A DNA stretch of 64,000 bases from Liolophura sinensis (GCF_032854445.1 NC_088304.1:15227850-15291849), one strand, 5' to 3'; counted from the first letter of the stretch, positions 11,401 through 21,349 are shown. Translations and numbers: made by a program. The notes: generated by a model not told the origin, from the sequence alone.

Positions 11401-14400
11401 CCTAGTGCTAAGTATAATGAATTTCCCTAGTGCTAAGTATGATGAATTTCCCTAGTGCTAAGTGTGATGAATTTCGCTCGTGCTAAGTATAATGAATTTC
11501 CCTAGTGCTAAGTATAATGAATTTCCCTAGTGCTAAGTATGATGAATTTCCCTAGTGCTAAGTGTGATGAATTTCGCTCGTGCTAAGTATAATGAATTTC
11601 CCTAGTGCTAAGTATAATGAATTTCCCTAGTGCTAAGTATGATGAATTTCCCTAGTGCTTAGTGTGATGAATTTCGCTCGTGCTAAGTATAATGAATTTC
11701 CCTAGTGCTAAGTATGATGAATTTCCCTAGTGCTTAGTGTGATGAATTTCGCTCGTGCTAAGTATAATGAATTTCCCTAGTGCTAAGTATAATGAATTTC
11801 CCTAGTGCTAAGTATGATGAATTTCCCTAGTGCTTAGTGTGATGAATTTCGCTCATGCTAAGTATGATAAATTTCCCTAGTGCTAAGTATGATGAATTTC
11901 CCTTGTGCTAAGTGTGATGAATTTCCCTAGTGCTAAGTATGATGAACTTCCCTCGTGCTAAGTATGATGAATTTCCCTAATGCTTAGTGTGATAAATTTT
12001 CCTAGTGCTAAGTATGATGAACTTCCCTCGTGCTAAGTGTGATGAATTTCCCTAGTGCTAAGTATGATGAACTTCCCTCGTGCTAAGTGTGATGAATTTC
12101 CCTAGTGCTAAGTATGATGAACTTCCCTCGTGCTAAGTATTATGAATTTCCCTTGTGCTAAGTATGATGAATTTCCCATGTGTTGTAGGTGAGTGTCTGT
12201 GGTTGGACATGGGCATCATCCGGGAGGTGTTTTCCTTCTGTCAATCCATCTACCCTGTGGTAGACTACGCTTTCACCACTATCCCAAGCTACGTCGGTGG
12301 ACAGATAGGCTTCATTCTCTGCAGCAAGAATAAGGTAGCTGGTTATTTACTTGTATGGTATATACCTCGAGATATTGCAGTCCAGCGTAAGCATGATGGT
12401 GAACATTGAGAAAATTGAAAGCACCACCATGTTATCATTTTTAACTAATCAGGTGCAAATTATTCATGTAGGTGTAGAACGCACTTGTTTTTGCTGTTAC
12501 TTGAACCCTGTTTTGCCTTTTATCCATTGTATATCCGGTTTCTCTGACGTTCGTGCCTCCCACAGCTACTTCAGAATTCCAGATTAAAACTTGCTTTACG
12601 GAATTACCAAGTTCTTCAGAACAAAATTAGTCTGGCCTTTAAGGCCTGTTTCCAAATCTGAGCAGTTCAATCTCCCCTTTGTCATAAGTGAATGGGGCGT
12701 CTTGCCTGTTATTTTTAGTTTGGTATTGCTGAACCATGACAGTCCTTAAACAAGAGTTCAATCATGGATTGAAGTCCATCAAAGTATCTGATTCAGTGAT
12801 AAATATTATTATGTCCTAAGTGAACCGATAAATAAGCTACCAATAACAACACCAATACCTGTACTTACTAAACTGAATGGTCCTTGCATGTGCTGGAAAA
12901 CATGAGATAATAGGTCCTTGTATGTGCTAGAAAACATCAGATAATACGTCCTTGCATGTACTGGAAAACATCAGATATTAGGTCCTTGCATGTGCTGGAA
13001 AACATCATACACTATGTCCTTGCATGTGCTGGAAAAAAACAGATACTAGTGTGTATTTTGTTGATGTCCATGCACGTGCTGGAAAACATGGAATATAAGG
13101 TTCTTGCATGTGCGGGAAAACATTGTATATATAGGTTCTTGCATGTGCTGGAAAACATGGGATATTAGATTCTTGCGTGTGCTGGAAACATTGGATGTTA
13201 GATCCTTACAGGTTTTAGAAAACATCGAATATTTGATCCTTACATGTGCTGTAAAACATCAGTTATTAGGTTCTTGCATCAGATAATAGGGTCTTGCATA
13301 TACTTGAAACACCAGATTTTAGAACCTTGCATGTGCTGGAAACGTTAGATAATAAGGTCTTGCATGTACTGGAAACACCAGATGTTAGAACCTTGCATGT
13401 ACTGGAAACATCAGATATTAGGTCCTTATATGTGCTGGAAAACATCAGATATTTGGTCCTTGCATGTGCTGGATAACACCAGATATAAGAACCTTGCATG
13501 TGCTGGAAACATCAGATAATAGAGTCTTGCAAGTACTGGAAACACCAGATATTAGAACCTTGCATGTGCTGGAAACATCAGATATTAGGTCTTTGCATGT
13601 GCTGGAAAACACCAGATATTAGGTCCTTGCATGTGCTGGAAAACACTAGATTTTAAAACCTTGCATGTGCTGGAAATATCAGATATTAGGTCCTTGCATG
13701 TGCTGGAAAACATCAGATATTAGGTCCTTCATGTGCTGGAAAACAATTAGGACCTTAAAAGTCCTGGGAAGACATTTTTTCTTTCAAGGATTGGGTTCCT
13801 GCCTGATCTGTGATGAGTTTCTTCAGCAATAACTGGTTAATCTAACCATCATAATCATTTGCATAAGTGAAATACAGTAACTGATCTCAAATTTCACCTG
13901 AAAGTTGCACAATTTGCCTGAATTTGAGAGTTCTTTTGTTTTGTGGACTCTTTCTTAAGTAGGATGGTATCTTCCTTGAAAAATGTAAACACATTCACAA
14001 AAAATAATATTTTATAACCATTATTTGCCACTTAAAATGCAGTTTTTTAACAAAATTTTAGGTTATTTTAATACCATATATTTAGAGAAATACCTCAAGC
14101 TTGCTGGACTTACACTTATCTTCTCCAGAACACCAAGTTCTCCGAGCCCTTGAGAAGAATGACCGACGCTGAGGTAGAGAAATGTCAGCTCAACTATTAC
14201 AACTCGGACATCCACAGCGCAGCATTTGTCCTTCCTCAGTTTGCCAAGAAGGTAAGGGTGTCATTCGAATTTTTTTTAGAATTTTAAGTAGGTCTTTGTT
14301 ATTTTCTCTTCACTTCAGAGCATTAGGTTTCACACAATCAATGATCAAACATGACAATTGAAATTGTAACTACCCATCTTTGGTAGATACTCGACAAACG

Positions 14401-14969
14401 CTGTATATGTAATTTTTAACAGAAATGGTTGACCTGCAGTATATATTCAGAAATACATAAATTGAAATGTTCACGCCTTAGCTGCAGAAAAATATGCCTA
14501 CTGTTTCATTGAATTGATGAGTCAGATCATGCAACAGTATGTTCCAAAAATTTTAAGAAATCTAAAATGCCATGATGTATAGGTTAAAATGATCAGTGTA
14601 ATAATGCAAAGTTTGAATTGTCTTTTCTTGTAGAATTCCAAAACTCTTTGCTGTACTTGTTAATTGAAAGCTGAAAGTTCATGTAGATAAAGAATGATTT
14701 TTTCATGAATTCGACATTGTCATTGTTTGTGTAACATGTTCCTCGATAAACGAATAATTTATGTAATGTTATATCCAGTGAAATGAAGTCCTTGTTATAT
14801 ATCTTGTTCTTGCAATACAGGAGAAGATAACTCAGATAATAATTTGACATGACTTTACCCAGTAGTGTCCCTTGGAAAATGTCGGCATCCGAGTATTTAA
14901 TGAAAATTTCTTTTCTCTTTGTAGGCATTGTATGGTATCAAGAAGTCCGTAAATTCCAACCATATGTAG
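5323..14969 (+). CDS. SRM: Spermidine synthase (8 coding exons, 301 aa)
   Basis: Cytosolic aminopropyltransferase that transfers the aminopropyl group of decarboxylated SAM to putrescine, giving spermidine and methylthioadenosine. Coding exons are 5323-5462, 6540-6660, 7955-8047, 9445-9598, 9900-9983, 12189-12334, 14129-14251 and 14925-14969. All junctions are GT-AG and phases match, giving 906 nt including the stop. The 301 residues fit the usual length (human about 302). Seen in the product: [11 protein letters not shown] near the N-terminus, [12 protein letters not shown], the Rossmann loop GGGDGG at about 92-97, acidic CEID at about 114-117, DSSDP at about 164-168 (the first Asp matches the catalytic Asp of the family by position), and [18 protein letters not shown] near the C-terminus. 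The ATG follows a pyrimidine-rich stretch ending in AG, so a non-coding first exon upstream is likely; I could not place it. Introns 1, 2, 5 and 6 contain separate minisatellites. Identity is secure; the exact 5' and 3' transcript ends are unknown. Confidence 0.96.
5612..5815 (-). mobile_element. MITE-B copy (SRM intron 1)
   Basis: One of four copies of a repeat of about 200 bp, related to 10513-10680, 17090-17290 and 20155-20590. Shared blocks include AAGGTGTTTATTCA, GTGAAGCC and AAAGTTGCTCTTTCATAT. The ends are imperfect inverted repeats (see the copy at 20155). Confidence 0.65.
5845..6398 (+). repeat. 37-bp minisatellite in SRM intron 1
   Basis: About 15 copies of a 37-bp unit containing GAAGGATGTTTTGGTTCTCT and CACCCATGCGGTTCAT. 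The unit lacks stops on the + strand, so it throws up open frames of 72-106 codons; these are artefacts. Some copies near the 3' end share CTTTATCCATG or TTGTCATCACC variants, showing local duplication of pairs. Confidence 0.93.
6540..6660 (+). CDS. SRM: SRM coding exon 2
   Basis: Acceptor is TATTTGCAG|T. Encodes [20 protein letters not shown] and then [21 protein letters not shown], ending in phase 0 at AAT|GTGAGT. Its last 27 nt recur exactly inside the downstream 70-bp tandem array. Reading past this donor meets TGA after seven codons, so this first donor must be used to make the enzyme. Confidence 0.95.
6634..7838 (+). repeat. 70-bp minisatellite built on the SRM exon 2/intron 2 junction
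   Basis: About 17 copies of a 70-bp unit, itself two related 35-bp halves. The first copy covers the last 27 nt of exon 2 and its splice donor. Each half carries a donor-like AAATGTGAGTTA or a close variant. A higher-order period of 280 bp (four units) is visible: the variant block TGATCTCTGA recurs at 6891, 7171, 7450 and 7660. Confidence 0.95.
7955..8047 (+). CDS. SRM: SRM coding exon 3 (SAM-binding loop)
   Basis: 31 codons between GATTGACAG and GTAAGA, phase 0 at both ends. Carries [19 protein letters not shown], the glycine-rich dcSAM-binding loop, and CEID, whose Glu is expected to contact the ribose. Confidence 0.96.
8048..8936. other. SRM intron 3, first part
   Basis: AT-rich intron sequence with no repeat family or second gene recognised before the SINE at 8937. 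Confidence 0.5.
8937..9205 (+). mobile_element. SINE-A, near full length (SRM intron 3)
   Basis: From GGAGGCCTCCGTGGCTCAGT to the AAAT tail. Head and both promoter boxes are recognisable; no clear target duplication was seen. Confidence 0.88.
9445..9598 (+). CDS. SRM: SRM coding exon 4 (catalytic DSSDP)
   Basis: Acceptor is CCCCTTCCAG; donor is G|GTTAGT, phase 1. Encodes [20 protein letters not shown], then the VGDG turn and [13 protein letters not shown], which holds the catalytic Asp pair. Confidence 0.96.
9900..9983 (+). CDS. SRM: SRM coding exon 5
   Basis: Acceptor is CCCTTTTAG; donor is G|GTAACC, phase 1. Encodes [20 protein letters not shown] and PEGIICSQ. It completes the Gly codon split after DSSDPI and matches the family segment that follows the catalytic motif. 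Confidence 0.95.
10090..10359 (+). mobile_element. SINE-A, full length, 12-bp target duplication (SRM intron 5)
   Basis: Flanked by TATTTACTGTCA at 10078-10089 and 10360-10371. Head, both boxes and the AAAT-type tail are present. Confidence 0.92.
10513..10680 (-). mobile_element. MITE-B copy (SRM intron 5)
   Basis: Matches the copy at 5612-5815 (AAGTGTTTATTCAAGCATAT, GTGAAGCCTGAAAC, AAAGTTGCTCTTTCATAT) and ends GTGAAAAGGTTGAAAAA. Confidence 0.65.
11180..12183 (+). repeat. 25-bp minisatellite abutting SRM exon 6
   Basis: About 38 copies of a 25-bp unit (TGCTAAGTATGATGAATTTC plus CCTAG). A 100-bp higher-order period is marked by the CGCTCG variant near 11375, 11475, 11575 and 11675. The last unit runs into the exon 6 acceptor, so the pyrimidines before that AG are repeat-derived. 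Confidence 0.95.
12189..12334 (+). CDS. SRM: SRM coding exon 6
   Basis: Acceptor is TGTGTTGTAG|GT; donor is AAG|GTAGCT, phase 0. Encodes [20 protein letters not shown], then [20 protein letters not shown] and GFILCSKNK. The acceptor sits only a few bases after the last unit of a 25-bp minisatellite. Confidence 0.95.
12878..13745 (+). repeat. 34-bp minisatellite in SRM intron 6
   Basis: About 25 copies of a unit of roughly 34 bp containing CCTTGCATGTGCTGGAAAAC and ATCAGATATTAGGT. Short open frames across it on both strands are artefacts. Confidence 0.93.
14129..14251 (+). CDS. SRM: SRM coding exon 7
   Basis: 41 codons between ATCTTCTCCAG and GTAAGG, phase 0 at both ends. Encodes [20 protein letters not shown] and [20 protein letters not shown]. 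The YYNSD block is the most recognisable part of the C-terminal region of the family. Confidence 0.95.
14925..14969 (+). CDS. SRM: SRM coding exon 8 and stop
   Basis: Acceptor is TTCTCTTTGTAG. Encodes [14 protein letters not shown] and then TAG. The short tail corresponds to the human ALNDVS end but is longer. Confidence 0.9.
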   Translation, partial: ALYGIKKSVNSNHM

Positions 14970-15370
14970 TTCATGCCTGTGGAAACTTTAAGGATGTATT
15001 TTAAGTCCATTTTGGGAATTTATTTGCAGCCTGTGAAACTTGGTTTGAATTCTGTTTTAAGAATTTACATGTGTGGAATAGTTTTGCTTTATTATACATA
15101 ATTTCTGCCTTTATTTTTTGTACTTTTATACGCAGTCTTCTTTGTCCATTACGCCTTTTTAAATATAATTTTGCAATTCAAATTTATTTATATTAATTAG
15201 AGCTTGACATAATATTCATATTAGTGATGTTTTGCCTTTTAATAATTTTGTATTTACTACTGTCTATGGACACTTGTGAATTACTCAGTATGTATTTTAG
15301 AGCTACCAGTTCGCCTAAAGAATACATTGTACCCATCCTTTTAGGGCCTTTGTGAGTAAAACTAAACGTA
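14970..15370 (+). other. SRM 3' UTR and downstream flank
   Basis: T-rich DNA after the SRM stop. No canonical AATAAA was seen before 15556, which lies in a SINE tail, so the transcript end is uncertain. Confidence 0.4.
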
Positions 15371-15379
15371 AATATAGCT

Positions 15380-15562
15380 TCTCGTCAATGCAGTCGCTGT
15401 GAGTTCAAGTCCAGCTCATACTGGCTTATTTCCAGCCCCACCTGGGAAAGTTTGTCAGAGACCTGCTGCTCTGCCAGGTTTCCTTCCAGCACAGTGCTGG
15501 CCTCTGTCATATGAGTCAAATATTTTTGAGTATGGCGTAAAACACCAATCAAATGAATAAAC
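15380..15562 (+). mobile_element. SINE-A, old 5'-truncated copy
   Basis: Retains GTCGCTGTGAGTTCAAGTCC, GGCGTAAAACACCAATCAAA and a short AAT-rich tail, with several losses in the middle. Confidence 0.75.
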
Positions 15563-17089
15563 TTGGTAAAGTGCACTATTTCCACAACATGCAAACCTGC
15601 CTGCTTCAGTACAGTATTAGAAAAGTAGTTCCATTTTATAGCAGCTATGTTCAAAGAATTGCTAAAGAGAGCTACTGACAGAATTGCTTTTTGTTTTATT
15701 TTTTGTTTGTTTTTGTTTCTTTACCCTTAACCTGGTCATTTTTGTGGTCATTTTGAAAAATATCAGGTGTTTTTGGCTTCTGTTAAAAGCATACATAGCA
15801 AGGTATGTACATGCACCCTGTAGTCATTGATGTGCCAGAGGGATTTACTCCGTTTTCAAGGATCTTAACATTGTCTAGTTGACAACAGTTTCCTTTGTAA
15901 GGTGTCATAAATCAGTTTTTCCAGGATTTCAGTATTATAACTCAGTTTTTACCCTGAACACGTTTGGCTTCAATATGTTTGGCAAAAAACAGGTTAAATC
16001 CAGACCAAACATTTATGTGCTTTTTGAACACAGGTTAAAGCACGCCGAATTTTTCCAGCAGATTTCGCAATTTTATTACCTTAATTCTTGAACCTTTTCA
16101 ACGAGCTCTGCAACCAATATTTTGGAACATTCTGAAATGACTATTGATGTAGAGAAATGAAATTTGCATCTTTAATGACACAAAGTTCTCATTTATAACA
16201 TCATTTTGATAATAATTGTATGCCTAAATTCCACCAAAGAAAGTGCTATAGTGTTAAAGTAATTACACCCCCCCCCCCAACCCGGAATATTACAGAAATC
16301 CATATATACTACATATATGTAAATATACTTACATCAGAGTAGACAGTTTTATCACCAGTTGAATGTGTGAAACCATTTTATCTGCATATATTAAGAACTG
16401 TTAACGTTTAATAACTAAATTCAGTCATATTTTCAGTATCTGTACTACGTTGTCACAGAAAGTTTAAAATCTCTTCAACCCAGTCTTATTCCTTGTTAAA
16501 AGGATGGCTAGTACTTTAGGTAATGCAAATGTTGACTAATTGTATGAGATGGTGCTAGTGGAAAGCATTAGTGGAGTCATTGTTACCTTAATGTTGATTT
16601 AATGTAGCTCAACCTCTACAATGTTGAAATCTGTCGGTTTCTGCTGTAGCCTCATTCTGTCTTTAATTTAAACTGCAAAGGTAACGTTTGACGTAAATAA
16701 AATGGCTTCGAGTGCTGCTGTTGGGCGTTTGCCGGTTCTCCGTTCAATAATGAAGACGTATACTCCAGCACAGTTAGATATCAGTAATAGATAAAATTCA
16801 AGTAAAGATAAAATTAAAGTAACGGTAGTAGGTCAAAAACTTGATTCGGATTTTTATTTAATAACTTCTTTCATACTGAACATAAACAAATGCGTCAACA
16901 CATATACATTATTTGTTGTTTTTTTCTTTTAATTCGGAAATACAGTTTTTGTTACTTTTAAGTCCTGTGTTTCATTTGAACTGTGGTAAACATTTTGTTA
17001 AATGTATGTAGCGTTACCGTTTTGCTTTTGAGATGAGATGGATAGCCTACAGTACATGTACCGGATTATTTTAGAATACCACTTGTTAC
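15563..17089. other. Intergenic, no clear gene
   Basis: AT-rich DNA with a C run at about 16268-16278. Only the 30-codon open frame at 16702 stands out. Confidence 0.4.
16702..16794 (+). CDS. Possible 30-residue small ORF
   Basis: Starts MASSAAVGRLPVLRSIMKTY and continues TPAQLDISNR before TAA. The sequence is locally richer in GC than its surroundings and has the look of a mitochondrial-type N-terminus, but there is no clear donor at its end and no second exon was found. It may be an orphan exon, a small peptide or chance. Confidence 0.18.
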   Translation: MASSAAVGRLPVLRSIMKTYTPAQLDISNR

Positions 17090-17290
17090 CTAAAGTCCTC
17101 AACTTTTTCGCATGTGTAAACTTCAGTGTGATTTGTGCATCTTTTGAATTTGATTCTGGAGACAAAACCACATGGGTTGGATTGGTCAATATCAGGCCTT
17201 GACAAAAAAAAACTACACTTTTATCAGTCTACACAAAATAATGCCCGAAAAACATGCTATAAAAAGCGTCTTGCAAAGACATGAAAAGAA
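17090..17290 (+). mobile_element. MITE-B copy
   Basis: Same family as the copy at 20155: CAACTTTTTCGCATGTG, TGATTCTGGAGACAAAAC, GGTTGGATTGG and CAATATCAGGC, then a cAGTCTACACA block. It defines the + orientation used here. Confidence 0.65.
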
Positions 17291-17629
17291 TTACAGTACA
17301 CCTACTTTGTCCGCTTACATACCTCTATTCCTAAACATGTCCATGTGTTATTAAACTTGATGCTTAGAGGAAATCTGTGTTAGTCATTTTTATGGGTTTG
17401 TTTTAAAATTCGGTATTTAAGACAAGGTACGAATGGTGACAGTATTAAGCTACATGCAGTTCTGTGTTGTATATAAAGCTAATGTACTGTTGTCTTCATT
17501 TAATGTGAGATATTTTAATTATATTGCAAAACCAGTGCTATCAAAAACAAATGGCAAGAGTAGCATACTTTCACTATTGCTGTGTGGCATTTAATTTGGC
17601 CTACATTTACATTTATTTTATGTAAACCC

Positions 17630-17657
17630 ACGGGGAAACCCACGACCATCCGCAGAT
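17630..17657 (-). mobile_element. SINE-A fragment
   Basis: Only the block GGAAACCCACGACCATCCGC survives, without head or tail. Confidence 0.55.
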
Positions 17658-17659
17658 TT

Positions 17660-19160
17660 AATAAAAACGCTATTTTCTGTCCTATTAAACATTTGGTATA
17701 ACTGGCTACACCGTAAACTACACGATGTCTATAGCCTTACAATGTGAAATGGCTGTACAAAGAGCTTAAATGGTAATCAGTTTGTATCTGCTAGTCGTGT
17801 CACAGTGTAACTTCTGGTCACAGCTTTTTGAAATGATTATTGTCATGTTACAAAAGCTGAGTGAGCACCATAAATAAAGCTTTGGGTACAAAAAGGTATG
17901 TGCTTTTTTGTCTTCTTTTTTTTACAGTATGCTTGATAATGCTTGAAGGCATTCAGTAATTTGTAATTTATATTTTCGTACATGTATATCTTAAAACTGA
18001 TCAACGAAGCAGGTTGACTGATAAACCAACACACTGCCGAAAGAGTTAACATACACGTAAGTTAAGAAATGTTAATTGCAATAAATGTTTTTTTTTCTGT
18101 ATTTTTTTGTGTTTATGAGGTCACCTCTTTGAACATGGAGGTATATATGCCTCCATGCTTTGAATTAAGGTCTGCATGATTCGAGCTGTCTTGGACAGTT
18201 TGTCCGATACTGGGAATTGATAGATTCAACCGCTTCCATTGTTCGCACAGGGCCTTTATGACAGTAAGCGGTCGACTCATTCTGAAACTTTCGTTGAGGA
18301 GACACCCATGCATGGCGTATATATATGCGCATCAAAAAATGTCAGTAACTTGCCCAAGGTCGATAGTTGTTTGTAGGATGAGAAAATTTTTCACTTTCTG
18401 ATCAACAAGGTTTTAAAAAGTTACTTGGAAGGTCATTTATCTGGGTAATGTTCCGTTGTTTACTCCGTGTATTTTTTATTTTTTTTAGACTTAAAAAACC
18501 GTGTAAATATGTTTTTAAAAATTCGTACGTAATTTGTTTTCAAGGTGTTTAGATACAGCATACCTTTGTAACGAAAACATCAACTTTTGAGACAAATGGT
18601 ATGTAAATCTATCAATCATGTGACGAAGACATGTAGGTTAACTGGGGTGACACGAAACAGCCGTGTTACTCATGGCAACGTCATCTCGTGTAATGGAACA
18701 CTTTGTCTAAAAACATTAACTCCCGACTGGGGTGATTTGATGAAAACCTGACAATGATGGAGACAAAGAACAATACGTATTTGTAGGGGGAAATACGTGA
18801 GATAACAGTAAGTATGCTTTCGTGTTTTCGACTTTAATTCATTTAGCCTTCGTTGAAGTGGTTTATATTGTGGTTGTGAAAGACGGAGAAAACAGGTGGA
18901 GGTTTGTATACGTTACCTTAGCTGTACACCTGTGTGTGGATAAATCTTGTGTATGTCATTCTTTCGAAGACGCACATCATAGTATATGTATTCTCGTGAT
19001 AGATTCTCAGCCACTGACGAGTGCAAGGTTGCGTGTTCGAATCCAGCTTTCGACCGCTCACCTGTATTTTTTTCATACATTTATTGTTTTTCGAGTCTGA
19101 GGTAACTTAAATGAAAGTACACAGAAATAAATAGATTATTTTAATTATTTATGTATATAA
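17660..19160. other. Intergenic, no gene recognised
   Basis: AT-rich DNA. A B-box-like GGTTGCGTGTTCGAATCCAG at about 19027-19046 suggests an old tRNA-derived SINE remnant, but no full tRNA fold or family match was found. Confidence 0.4.
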
Positions 19161-19189
19161 ACTTCAAATTATTTCATTCTTGTTTAACG

Positions 19190-19430
19190 CAGTAAAACTT
19201 AGATGGTGGCGGTCAGTCTTCTGGGTGGAGGGAAGCCCGGAGTGCCCGGGATAAACCACCGGCCTTTGGCAAGTTTCTGACGAACTAATGTGCGACGTGC
19301 ATATATGCACTGCATAAGCATGGGGTAGGAGAGAAGCGCTCGGTCCCGCTGACATGAAGTGCGAGGCAATACATAAATGAATCCGCGCCTTGTGTGCGCG
19401 ACTGAAAACAAACACGTTAACAAATCGGTT
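19190..19430 (-). mobile_element. SINE-E copy, diverged
   Basis: Shares ATGGTGGCGGTCAG, GGAGTGCCCGG and TTTGGCAAGTTTCTGAC-like blocks with the copy at 44466-44700. The family looks SINE-like but the head is poorly preserved. Confidence 0.45.
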
Positions 19431-19646
19431 CCACAAGTATATATGTAATATATTCCCCTTAACAGATCGTTGTCCTCTATATCATACGTTTAACATGCAT
19501 GTGTAGACGTGTCCTTTGACGTGTACTTATAACATACAGATGTATAAACAGATTTGTTTGTTTGTAACAACAGTTCCCTCTGTTATAAGAAGGCTCTGTT
19601 ACACAAGAGGAATGATTAGACACCAGTGTGTTTGTAATCCAAGCTG

Positions 19647-20013
19647 AGTGAGTGCGAGTGAGTGCTTGGGGGTTAACGTCGTACTCAACAATTTTTCAGC
19701 CATATGACGACGAAGGAATCATTAGGGTGCATGTACGTGTAATGTGCCTTCTTGTTGCAGGACGGATTTCCACCGCTCTTTTATTTAGTGCTGCTTCACT
19801 GAGACGACTTACCGAAGGCAAGTAAGCCGCCCCGCCCCAGCCATTATACTGATACGGGTCAACCAGTCGTTGCACTATCCCCTTCATGCTGAACGCCAAG
19901 CGAGGAAGTTACAACTTCCTCTTTTAAAGTCTAAGGTGTGACTCGATCAAGGGTTGATCCTGGATCTACCGGTCCCGAAGCGGACGCTCTACCAACTGTG
20001 GTATCCGGGCCGG
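19647..20013 (-). mobile_element. SINE-B, nearly complete, 9-bp target duplication
   Basis: Flanked by TCCAAGCTG at 19638-19646 and 20014-20022. Read on the minus strand it starts with a tRNA-like head (GGATACCACAGTTGGTAGAG, then GGTAGATCCAGG) and ends in a CACT-rich tail. This is the best reference copy of the family here. Confidence 0.9.
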
Positions 20014-20154
20014 TCCAAGCTGCGTAACGGTTCATTTGCAGTCTCAGACTATGCTCCTACAACGTACAGAGTGTACATGTCAATTTGATTGGCTGATGGG
20101 GGTGATAACCCTAAAGTCTAAGAGATCTAGACAGAGGTAAATTATACGTACGTT

Positions 20155-20590
20155 GACTCGTCAATTTTTTCGCATATGAAAGAACGGCTTTCAGTGCAAT
20201 TTATGCACATTTATAACCTGATTTTGGAGACAAGATGACATTGGTTGGATTGGGCAATATCAGCGCTTCATAGAAAGTTTTTACAGTCTACACAGTATAA
20301 TGCATTCAGAATTTAGTTACTTAGTTATTTACTTACTTATTTACTTATTTATTTACTTATTTATTTATTTATTTATTTGATTGGTGTTCACGCCGTACTG
20401 AAGAATATTTCACTTATACGACGGCGGCCAGCATTATGGTTGGTGGAAACCGGACAGTGCTTGGGGAAAACCCACGACCATCCGCAGGTTGGTGACAGAC
20501 CTTCTCACTTACGGTCGGAAAAGATAATGCATTCAGACTATGCTTGAATAAACACCTTACGAACATGCGAAAAGGTTGAAAAACTACAGT
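20155..20590 (+). mobile_element. MITE-B copy split by a SINE
   Basis: Left part 20155-20310 and right part 20538-20590. The outer ends are imperfect inverted repeats: TCAATTTTTTCGCATATG and CATGCGAAAAGGTTGAAAAA. The SINE at 20311-20523 inserted into it, so MITE-B is older than that insertion. Confidence 0.7.
20311..20523 (-). mobile_element. SINE-A nested in MITE-B, 14-bp target duplication
   Basis: Flanked by ATAATGCATTCAGA at 20297-20310 and 20524-20537. It lacks the head and the B-box half, ending at the CTTACGGTCGG block. Confidence 0.9.
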
Positions 20591-20774
20591 AGAGTTAATT
20601 TCACTTCAGGACGTCATCAACGGCATGTCTATAGTTTAGTTGTTTTTCATGACATTTCTTACAAATACACGCCACCTCTTAATCACCACAACGTTTTATT
20701 AACGTGTAAAGCTTTGTACAGGGATATTCATACAAAATCACATGCTTGAAACACCACTGTGACAATCTCAAAAT

Positions 20775-20862
20775 TCCTCCCACCACCATGTTGGCATATT
20801 GGTGAAATATTCTTAAGCAGAGCGTTAAACACCAATCAAAATAAATAAATATAAATAAATAA
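20775..20862 (+). mobile_element. SINE-A 3' fragment
   Basis: Retains CTCCCACCACCATGTTGG, GTGAAATATTCTTAAGCA and the AAAT tail. Confidence 0.65.
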
Positions 20863-21004
20863 CAAAAATATCAACATTTTCAAAGTGTTTAATGATAGAT
20901 CATGTTACATTTTGTAACGCATGATCTTAGAATATTACTGTGTAGTGATAGTATGCAGGTTGTAATTTAATGTTAGAATACACAATTTTTAACATTTATT
21001 TATT

Positions 21005-21135
21005 TATCTACTTATTTATTTATTTGATTAACAGTATTATCGTTAATAGGGATTACACTTTCTGAATATAGCACAGATACTAGTGCTGAAATTTGGCTGA
21101 GACCACTGTGGGTTTCAAACCAGCGACCTCAGAGT
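21005..21135 (-). mobile_element. SINE-D fragment
   Basis: On the minus strand it carries CTCTGAGGTCGCTGGTTTGA (B-box region) and a body ending ATCCCTATTAACGATAATAC. It is related to the + copies at 21178 and 21350. Confidence 0.7.
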
Positions 21136-21177
21136 ATCCACAAATACAGTATACAGTAACAGTATTTTCGTTAATAG

Positions 21178-21262
21178 GAAAAGTTCAGAAAGTGTAATCC
21201 CTATTAACAACAATACTGTTACGTAATCCACTTTCTAAAATGACACCTGTACCTATCTGATA
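21178..21262 (+). mobile_element. SINE-D 3' fragment
   Basis: TTCAGAAAGTGTAATCCCTA and the CACTTTCTAAAATGACACCT block match the 3' part of the copy at 21350-21555. It forms an inverted repeat with the fragment at 21005-21135. Confidence 0.65.
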
Positions 21263-21349
21263 TATTCACCTAACATCATTTCTGATCATCAGAGGGGTAA
21301 TGCGTGTTTGCTGTAAAGTCTACCGGTCAACTACCGCATATTTTCTTGG

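Noticed and set aside
11180-13745. CRISPR-like regular repeats
   Set aside because: They are head-to-tail minisatellites with no unique spacers, in a spliced animal gene.
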